From assembly GCF_000264995.1 (NCBI RefSeq), contig NW_006767437.1, positions 4,904 through 68,903 of the forward strand: a stretch of 64,000 nt of DNA, in the 5' to 3' direction. The translations under genes and the position numbers were made by a program. The stretch's first letter is position 1, and each line of letters begins with the position of its first letter. Below, one piece after another: positions 56,290 to 64,000 of this stretch. The DNA comes from Punctularia strigosozonata HHB-11173 SS5. Taxonomy: Eukaryota > Basidiomycota > Agaricomycetes > Corticiales > Punctulariaceae. The notes under the pieces are model-generated. The model did not search any database, was not told where the DNA came from, and saw only the letters and a program-made list of their open reading frames with translations.

Positions 56290-59200
56290 ATGAGCCAACC
56301 TCAACAAACGTCAGAAGCGGGCCCGGAAGCTCCGGACGTTACCAACGTCACTGGCTCTACGGACAACGGCAGCGATGGGCTACAGAATCGTAGACGCCAG
56401 CGTGGATCCGTCTCTTCCTTACTCGTCATGAGCTTTCTTCTCTTTGTCATCACAAATCGCAATAGCGAGAATGAGGCAACGCGCGTGCAGTACGTCGACG
56501 CTATGAAGTCTATGGAGAACCAGTTATCCAACTTCTCGGCTTGGATCAATAGTACGGAATCTAACTTCACGATGGCGAGTAACATGACAATGCTCTCTGG
56601 ATGTATAAGTCAACTCAAAAATTCAGCCAGCCAAACCTATTGGATTGAACACACTCCTCCCATCCTTGATAAATCTCCCTGGAACGCTTGATCCTGCTCT
56701 AGAGGCTTACTATAGCAATATAACCGGATACTTCCATGGCAAGGCGTTGATTCATAACCTCACTGCCCCGGACTTGCCTCCTTGGAAGACAGCAGCGGAC
56801 ACATTTATGGCTGGCAGTAACGCTTCGGCACTTGCTGAAAACATCGGCACTTGGAACTGGGCGGCATCGACTAAGGTTGGACTCAGTGTCACGGACAATT
56901 TACCTGCGAGCAAAACAGAAATATACGGCCGCGATCCTAGTCAGGTCTCTCGAGACATAGCCATAGTTCACGTAAGTGGTTTGACGCTATGCTTGCAAGC
57001 TCTGACTAGTTGATGTACAGGGCAGGATCGAACTCACGGATACTGCGTCTGGAGAAGATTTGAGCCTATTCTATGAAGGCGTCCACTTCGTTCAGAACGG
57101 ATCAATCTATGGGCTAGCCGACTCCACAGGGTATGGGCTTGTGGTCTTCGTCTGACCCCGTTACTGACCATAGCATTGCCAGGAAGCATCCCGATATGCG
57201 TCTCCTCCCTGCTCTCGTCCCCGCCACGCATGTCAACGACACTGCACTAGTCATAGAGGTCGAGCTCGCCTCTCGTATATCTCGCATCAAGGACCTGATC
57301 GATTCCGGTAATTTGGATGCGGATTCTCCGTCTGATTCGGGTACGTTGTCCTTCGCATTAGAGCCAGCCCTTGCATCTGATTATGTGTCAGAGTCCGCAC
57401 CGAAATCGTCGTGCAATCTCTATCTCTTCGGCCAGGTTGCCGCTATACCCATTCCCGAGGTTGCTCTTCGCGAGGTGGAAGCGGAAAACCAAAAGCCTAC
57501 CGGAGCCAGTGTTGCTAGAGCGCCAGCAATGCATATTGATGGCGTACTCATCAGTAAGGATTGCGGTTTTGCGATGGAGTTCCAAGCGGATGGCATTAGG
57601 TGAGGTGTCGGCGATGCTCCATGACCGAGAAGAACTAACGCCCACCGTAGTACCAGGAAGTGGTATCGCAAAGTCACCACCTGTAGGAATCTGACTGTTC
57701 CGCTGTTTCCAACTTGACTGATGTGACGCATACGCAGACGCGGGTGCATCTGCTATGATGTATCTCATCATACTCATCCTTCTTTCGCGTCAAGTGCAAC
57801 GCAGTCGAACGCCAGCAGGCATCGCTCGTGTCTCCCGTTGGCCTTTCCTCTCACAGGCCGTCGTAGATTCCGTGGCATTCGCAGGGGTGAGCGTTTCTGT
57901 CATCTGCACCACTGTGACTAGGATGAATCCGTTTGGGACAGCACATCACCTTTTCGCTATTGACAGATGGAAGGGCGTCGGTATCGTTATTTGCGCCTGC
58001 TTTCCTAGCATTTGCGCTCTTCGTGGCAGAAACGGTATGTCCACTATGCATCGGGTCGTGCATGATATACTCATCAGCCGTAGCAATTTGCTTTGTTGGT
58101 TTATCAAATACAAGCACCCGAGGATGCGGCTGCGACAGTTGCGACACCGATACCGACAGCTCGCACCACTGCACCGCCTTCCGTCACTCCTCCCGTCGAG
58201 GGGGCACCTGCGGGCGAAGTGCCTGCTACCCCCACCACCAACAACAATCCAACTTCAATACTACTACCTTCCTTCCTTGGCCCCTACCTCAACTACGTTC
58301 GCACAGATCCCCAGGCCCGTCTATGTACGTTTGGAGTCATAGTTTGTTCCGTTGAGGCTGACTTTGGACCTTTAATGCAAGGGCTAATCATGGCTGTCCT
58401 GCTGCTCGTCATTGTTCACACCATCCTTGCCCCCAGTCTTGCGTTTTTCTTCACTGGAACCATGTACACCTTTTTCTGGCTGCCGTTGATCGTGCGCTCT
58501 GCCAGGAGAGGCAGGACAAGCGGCATTTCCATGGAGTATCTCGTCGGCACTACAGCTTGTCGATTAGCAATCGCGTTATGTGAGTGCAGGCACCGTTACA
58601 CGTGCGTTCTCGGGCCTGATGCCTTTCAGACTTCTTGGCGTGCCCGGACAACGTTCTGGAGGTCGAACCAAGGCGTGGGTTTTATTTGTACTCACGAGCG
58701 CAACTGCTGACGTATATTCGTTAGCGTGGATATGGGCTATAGCGACGATTGTCTGCCTTGAATTAGTTGTTCTTACATTGCAAGAAATATGGGGGCCGTC
58801 TTTCTTCCTCCCGAAATCCGTACGCATCGCAGCAATGTGCAATCTTGGTTCTGCGTTTTCACAAATTCTGCAGATGGCTGTTTCACCCGCGTACGACTAT
58901 CACCCACCCATGCTGCTCCCTGATGCCGAGGCGCCTGAGAAATCTCTGGGAGATTGTTCAATCTGCATGGACGCCATTCTCATCAGCGACTCGTCTAGCG
59001 GACAGACATCGGCGGCCAAGCCAGGAGACGAACGAGATGGCTTGGTCCGGCGGGCGGTAGGCGGGAGGAAGCATTACAGTTTGGCGCCGTGTCACCATCT
59101 CTTCGTGAGTGTAGTCTACAACATTCCTTAGTCTTCCCCCTTAAGGAGAACTGAAACTCGATGAACTGGCAGCATACGGCATGTTTGGAACAGTGGCTGG

Positions 59201-59300
59201 CAATTAAGGTGACTCTATCATCATCAACCTTTGCGTACGCCTCTGACCGCGTTATCAGAATATTTGCCCCCAATGCCGGAGGCCATTGCCGCCATTATAG
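56290..59300 (+). CDS. TUL1: Tul1/Dsc1 transmembrane RING ubiquitin ligase
   Basis: Fourteen exons: 56290-56578, 56631-56971, 57021-57130, 57183-57599, 57651-57682, 57738-57886, 57942-58034, 58084-58324, 58382-58579, 58630-58674, 58725-58819, 58874-59104, 59173-59208, 59259-59300; 772 aa (yeast Tul1 758). Catalytic subunit of the Golgi Dsc complex, which ubiquitinates membrane proteins and, in fission yeast and moulds, activates SREBP. It shows an N-terminal anchor (LLVMSFLLFVITN), a luminal domain (MRLLPALVPATHVNDTALVI, PTGASVARAP), several membrane helices (SRWPFLSQAVVDSVAFAGHI; LLLVIVHTILAPSLAFFF) and a C-terminal RING: DCSICMDAI, then CHHLFHTACLEQWLAIK and NICPQCRRPLP. The last three exons are needed to complete the RING. 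Confidence 0.93.
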
Positions 59301-59530
59301 CTCGTTTCAGCCGGACGTACATACACTTTTCTCACAATCTGACTGTCGCACACATCTCTGCTGCATCCATAGATCATCAGAAGCACTCCAACGAGTTTTA
59401 ATATGTGCAAATACTTATGTATCATCAGCAATATCACACGAGATCTGCAGTGAGACAATATTGGCATTGGCAATGAAGACCTGGGGAAGACGCGAGTCAC
59501 GAGATCAAACACGGCCTGCTTGTCGCGTCG

Positions 59531-60378
59531 ATGGCAGCATCTAACGACAGCCAAGGCAGCCAGCGATGGGCCTACTTTCAGGACGCATTGGAGCTCGCCA
59601 TACAGCGCGTTTCGCATAAGTGGACGTGAGTCTTGTCGCCGCCTTAATGAGGCGAGATCTCTCTGAGTCCTGGATCAGTTACGAAGACTTCCAAGCATGT
59701 TTTCCCCTATTGTGCGAGGAGCAGCCGGTACGCGCGAGGGAAGTTTACAACGACGTCTCCAAGTATATGGAAACCATCGTTTCCGTGAGTCCTGCTTTGT
59801 TACACATCCCTTCGCGTCTTACGTCTGCAGAGGAACTCGAAAGACGTCCTGGCCAAGTACAACTTGAAGGATAACTTGGACGAGCTACATGCCATCATTA
59901 CCGAAGCGCGCGCACGTCGCAAGGCACGAGAAGCAGGCACACTGACGGATGACGATGAGAAAGATGTGTGGCGGCCAGATCTTCCACCGAGAACCGCGAC
60001 CGTAGCCAGGGTGGTGCCATTATTAGAAAGGGAGAAGGAGCGAATGTTAAAGGAGCTTGCGGAGGTGAGTATCTCTTAGCGCCAAACTTCGTGCCGTTAT
60101 TGTCACCCACATTTTCTCGTGAGATGGAAGAAGGCAACCTTGCGCTACAAGCCGAGCTACAGGCCAACGTAACAGAATTGGAGAAGACGGACGACGACGT
60201 CAATGAGCTCCTTGCTGCATACGATGAGGTATAGCTTGCCATTCGACGTCCTTCCTGCCGTTGACAGCATTGCGATTTCCAGGCATGCGCACGATGGAAG
60301 GCCGTACCCGCAGATGATATCGCATCCGCGACGGAAGACATGGTGCTGGATCTCTCTCGGGCAGACGTCATCCACTGA
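59531..60378 (+). CDS. NNF1: Kinetochore MIND/Mis12 complex subunit Nnf1
   Basis: Five exons: 59531-59625, 59679-59784, 59831-60064, 60124-60228, 60283-60378; 211 aa. Nnf1 (PMF1 in animals) pairs with Mtw1/Mis12 in the four-subunit MIND complex that links CENP-C/Mif2 to the Ndc80 complex. The Nnf1 core is visible: FQDALELAIQRVSHKWTYED, FQACFPLL, SKDVLAKYNLKDNLDELHAI then ITEARARRKAREAG. A long helix follows (PLLEREKERMLKELAEME, ALQAELQANVTELEKTDDD). The C terminus is acidic and short. All splice sites are GT-AG with matched phase. It begins 230 bp after TUL1 on the same strand and converges with RIB3. Confidence 0.88.
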
Positions 60379-60524
60379 TTTGTGTGCTCTTTGCTCGGCG
60401 ATCGCTCGTACGGTAAGGTGTTGGAAGGAAAAACAGTCTGCTTGTGATTCAATAACGTTACAGGCACCCCAATACGCCATACACTGTCAGCTGGCTGGGA
60501 CGAAGCTCTCATCGGCCCCATTCG

Positions 60525-61354
60525 TCAGCTCGAATGTTGCCGTTTCCACTCAGCCAACATTTCCACGCTGATCACCTTCAACCCCCATCGGTCCGCAAAG
60601 CGACGGCAGTCATCCCTGCGTGCCATAGACCCCTGCTCGTCATCGTTCACCAGCTCGCACAGTACGCCAACGCGAGGCAAGCCGACCAGTTCGCAGAGGT
60701 CTACGGAAGACTCGGTGTGTCCTTTACGGGCGATGACTCCTCCGTCTACCGCGCGGAGTGGGACGAGGTGGCCGGGACGAGTGAACGACGAGGGAGTTAC
60801 GGAAGGAGAGGCAAGCATGCGGGCGGTGAGGGCGCGGTCATGAGCGGAAATCCCGGTCGTAGTTCCGTGCTTGTAGTCGATGGTGATCGTGTACGCTGTC
60901 CGGTGGCGTTCCTGGTTCTGCGGGAACATCAGGGGGATGTCGAGTTCGTCCAGGCGGTCTCCCGGTAGTGCGACGCAGATGAATCCGCTGCGAACGAAGG
61001 GATGAATTGCGTGCTTCTCATGCTCCCATGTCGGATTCGAACGTACCTCGTATGCTTGATCATCCATGCCATCTTCTCGGTGGTGCATTCGCTGGCAGCG
61101 ATGATCAGGTCGCCCTCGTTTTCCCTGTCCTCGTCGTCCATGACCACGAGGAACTCGCCGCTCGCGAAGGCGGCCAAGGCGTCTTCCATAGAATCGAACG
61201 CGAATTCGGACCTCTCGGGTACAGGATTGGCTTGGACGGGCCGCCACGGTTTTGAAGGAGAATCCTCGGCAGGCATGGACAGAGACTTCCTGTTCGGGGG
61301 TTGCTTGCAGGTCGGTGAGGCAGGGGCGGAGGTTACGAGTGCGGCGGGGGACAT
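60525..61354 (-). CDS. RIB3: 3,4-dihydroxy-2-butanone 4-phosphate synthase
   Basis: Two exons, 61047-61354 and 60525-60987; 256 aa. It converts ribulose 5-phosphate to formate and the four-carbon precursor of riboflavin. Signature motifs are [20 protein letters not shown] (metal/substrate acidic residues), [54 protein letters not shown] and [13 protein letters not shown]. The Cys-rich loop and the paired acidic residues are intact, so the enzyme should be active. An N-terminal extension of about 50 residues (Pro/Ser-rich) precedes the domain and could carry targeting or regulation. It is divergent from MIR1 with 449 bp between ATGs and converges with NNF1. Confidence 0.94.
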
Positions 61355-61803
61355 GGTTTCTTGACAGGAGTCCGATCCCGGGGCGTACGGGCCATCCGGG
61401 CTGAGAGAGGCCGCTTATATCGACGGTCGTCGTCGGATTGGTCAACGCCGGGTGATGCTCGCAAAGCCGCCGTCAGCCGCCGTAAGTACAACGGTCCATT
61501 CCATTCTCCAGCGCCCCCCTCCACGGCTTACGCTCGTCTACTTACGCCCGCGCAACAACAGGTCAGCACTGACATGGATCAGTAGTTCCGACTTCAGTCC
61601 GACATCACAAACGTTCTTACTCGTCTTCCCACCCTCAGTCGGACGGCCCCGGGACGTGCGGACACCCAAATTTGTTCGGCACACCGCTCGTCGCGCTTGA
61701 TACTTCCTCTCCTCCACCTCTCTCCATCCTCCCCCACTCGTGCTCGGACTTGAAGAGTCCAGCACCGTTAGATTCCCTAGATCCTATATTTCTCTAATCC
61801 GCG

Positions 61804-62917
61804 ATGACCCATCTCCAGCCGCCCGTCAAGTGGGACGCGAGGTCCGTGCCGCCGCGCTGGCAGTCTTCCGAACACCAAACTCAACCTCTTCGAACAGGTA
61901 CCTTGGCCCCGTCCCCCACGACACCTCCTACTACGCCAAGTGCATGCTCGGCGGTGCCCTTGCGTGTGGTTTTACTCACGCCGGCATTACCCCGCTCGAC
62001 GTCACAAAATGTAACATGCAGGTGAGCTTCGGCGCGATACCAGTCCCGAGCCTGCACTTAAAGCTTCCGTCGACAGGTGAATCCTGGCAAGTACAACGGT
62101 CTCGGCGCTGGTCTCAAGACCATCGTCGCCGAGGAGGGTCAGGCCGGTCTCTGGAAGGGCGTCGGCCCGACATTCGTCGGTTACTCTCTCCAGGGCATGT
62201 TCAAGTACGGTCTCTACGAGGTCTTCAAGGATGCGTACATGAACCTTGCCGGCGAAGAGACCTCCGCCAAGTACAAGCCCGCCATCTGGCTCGCTGGCTC
62301 GGCCTCTGCCGAAGTCTTTGCGGACATCGCCTTGTGCCCGCTCGAAATGACCAAGGTCCGCATCCAGACCAGCCCCGCTGGCACCTTCCCGGTTCCCTTC
62401 GGCCAGGCTCTCCGTGCCATGTCGGCCAACAAGCTTGAGACCAAGTACCCCTTCGGTTCCCTCGTCCCCCTGTGGTCGCGCCAGGTTAGTGTTGTTCTTC
62501 TGCTTCCGTCGCCAGAATTCGAGGCTAACGCGTTTTCTTCAGATCCCCTACACCATGGCCAAGTTCTTCTTCTTCGAGTACATCGTCTCGCTGTTCTACA
62601 AGCACGTCTTCACCGCGCCCAAGGACACCTACGGCAAGGGCACCCAACTCGGTGTTACCTTCGCTTCCGGTTACCTTGCTGGTGTCGTCTGCGCCATCGT
62701 CTCCCACCCTGCCGACTCGCTCGTGTCCCTCATGGGCAAGTCAGCGAACAAGGGCAAGTCCGTCGGCCAGATTGCTTCCGAGACCGGCATCGTCAACCTC
62801 GCCACCAAGGGTCTCGGCACCCGTATTCTCATGATCGGTACCCTCACCGGCTTCCAGTGGTGGATATACGATTCGTTCAAGGCAGTCATGGGCATGGGTA
62901 CCTCTGGAGGCAAATAA
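61804..62917 (+). CDS. MIR1: Mitochondrial phosphate carrier
   Basis: Four exons: 61804-61829, 61898-62021, 62077-62484, 62543-62917; 310 aa (yeast Mir1 311). It imports inorganic phosphate with a proton across the inner mitochondrial membrane for ATP synthesis. Three carrier repeats carry the signatures [24 protein letters not shown] and [12 protein letters not shown]. Other family blocks are [48 protein letters not shown] and [20 protein letters not shown]. The first 26-nt exon (MTHLQPPVK) is inferred: its GTGGGA donor and the CAG acceptor at 61897 restore frame with YLGPVP and give the exact family length; reading straight on from this ATG is out of frame. Codon bias (C-ending) suggests strong expression. 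Confidence 0.93.
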
Positions 62918-64000
62918 ACGGCTTAGATATGATGGTCGTGGTGGACCCGGACGGAGATGAGGCTATCACGGACTCGCTTGTGTATACGTCTCATTTTCTT
63001 GTCCTTTTGCACGTTTTCGATATGTCGATGGTTTCTCCCTTCATCTACGATTCTCTGAGCGCAATATTGAAAGAGAAGTATGAAACGGCGACATGACCGA
63101 CATCCCCCGCGTGGACTGCGATTGCAACCTCAGTTGGTGGTTCCTTCGTCCGCGTTGTTGACGCGGTTTGCTCTATTGACTTGAACTCTTGAGCTGCAAA
63201 ACACAACCAGCAACTCCGAAGCTCGTTGCTCTCAATAGATTGTGAGGGTATACAGGATCGAAGGTTGTCGTTTTTTGCGGACCGGAAATGACCATCGATG
63301 CGTAGCTCCCATCTATGCTTGGCAAGCCAAGATCGCAGTGAGTTTGTGCCTGCGCATTCAGACCAGTCTTGCTTGTTCACCTCCCGCTCTGATGCATTGG
63401 CAGATACGCAGCAATGCGATACCGCCATGATAAGATCTCGAGGTCTCTAGGGTCTTGACCACGGAAGACTGCTACAACCCTCCCTTCGTGCACCGTGCTT
63501 GCTGTTCGTGTCTTGACTGGAGCACACAACAAGCTCAACGTCGATTCTCGAAACCAAGGCTGGGGTCAAAATTGTATGCGTGCGAGGAAGGTACGCGTCT
63601 TTTCTTCAATGCCCCTAGGTGAGCCCGCTCATGCATAGGTTAGTCTACTCTCCAGAAGGTGCCTGTCCTTGGGCCAATGCCATCGCACTGCACAAGACAT
63701 TGTACGAGGGCGCGATTTGAACGCGCCTACGAATGTATTGGAATTTGCCATGATCTCCTGCGCATTCTCACCACAAAAGGTGAGGGTTGCCGTTCTCCTA
63801 TACTGCCGCGACCCTGCCGTAGTCGAGGCAGCGATTGGTTTTATGAGAGAAGCCATAGAGCTCTGATCCGAGGAGCACTGGGTGCGAAGCGCCGCTGCAC
63901 ATGCTCAACCAATGCCTGTAATGGTGCTATGATCTGCAGGGTTCCGAGAGCGATCTAACGGAGGCCCTCGATCTCGCGAAACCGCGCTCTCCTTCGGTTT
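62918..64000. other. Right-edge region, no gene recognised
   Basis: About 1.1 kb after MIR1. The first part should be its 3' untranslated region. Open frames of up to 127 codons occur on both strands but have no motifs. An inverted GC-rich stem near 63709-63726 resembles a tRNA T-arm, but no full cloverleaf forms. A gene could begin beyond the right edge. Confidence 0.45.

Noticed and set aside
61804-61900. Frameshifted N terminus in the phosphate carrier
   Set aside because: A 68-nt intron (61830-61897) with a CTCAAC branch-like site joins MTHLQPPVK to YLGPVPHD in phase and gives 310 aa.
63705-63790. Possible tRNA on the minus strand near the right edge
   Set aside because: A T-arm-like stem-loop (GGCGCG, TTCAAAT, CGCGCC) is present, but no partner for the acceptor strand and no anticodon arm could be found within 100 nt.
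1-64000. CRISPR arrays, bacterial operons, plasmid origins or a biosynthetic gene cluster
   Set aside because: No direct-repeat arrays; genes are intron-rich and eukaryotic, and no co-located tailoring or synthase genes were found.

Overview
This window looks like chromosomal DNA of a basidiomycete fungus, most likely an Agaricomycete. Protein-coding genes are packed on both strands and cut by many short introns (about 120 by my count, mostly 45-68 nt, GT-AG with CTNAY-like branch points). The gene content is typical of such fungi: a Zn2Cys6 regulator, an LC8 dynein chain, the kinetochore subunit Nnf1, the Dsc/Tul1 ubiquitin ligase, Sld3, Bud6, an Axl2-like protein and a DUF6589-like repeat gene. 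Gene names rest on motif recall from the sequence alone; exon borders were set by hand from splice signals and reading phase.

Left corner (1-4.1 kb): a mobile-element pocket. A Ty3/gypsy-type LTR (847-1590) abuts a decayed DUF6589-like gene fragment, followed by a complete-looking Tc1 DNA transposon (2501-4083) whose end repeats are identical. 4.9-9.7 kb: an LC8 dynein light chain, prephenate dehydrogenase (TYR1) and a convergent Zn2Cys6 regulator. 9.7-12.9 kb: gene-poor, with only weak coding traces. 12.9-23.3 kb: an Axl2-like adhesion protein, importin Kap123, the Rqt4/ASC-1 zinc-finger protein and 3-ketoacyl-CoA thiolase. 23.5-29.1 kb: a tRNA-Pro(CGG), a coiled-coil protein, an intradiol dioxygenase and the UCH37-type deubiquitinase. 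29.1-34.2 kb: two long intergenic stretches around a GATA-type factor.

Right half (34.2-64 kb): PIF1 helicase, Sld3, a small unknown gene, a leucine-rich-repeat protein, Bud6, a GH16 glycosidase, mitochondrial ribosomal protein uL23m, Dcr2 phosphatase (with an apparent one-base frameshift), a GPI-type aspartic protease, an Rkm5-like methyltransferase, a BAHD-type acyltransferase, the Tul1/Dsc ubiquitin ligase, Nnf1, RIB3 and the mitochondrial phosphate carrier.

Most of this is ordinary housekeeping content with no operon-like cluster and no sign of a biosynthetic gene cluster. Two cell-polarity genes (AXL2-like, BUD6) and two DNA-replication genes (PIF1, SLD3; adjacent and convergent) share the window, probably by chance. 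The less ordinary signals are an excess of candidate GC-AG introns (five, four of them in POT1, PIF1 and RKM5), very small exons splitting key motifs, a thiolase without an obvious peroxisomal signal, and the possibly active Tc1 element.
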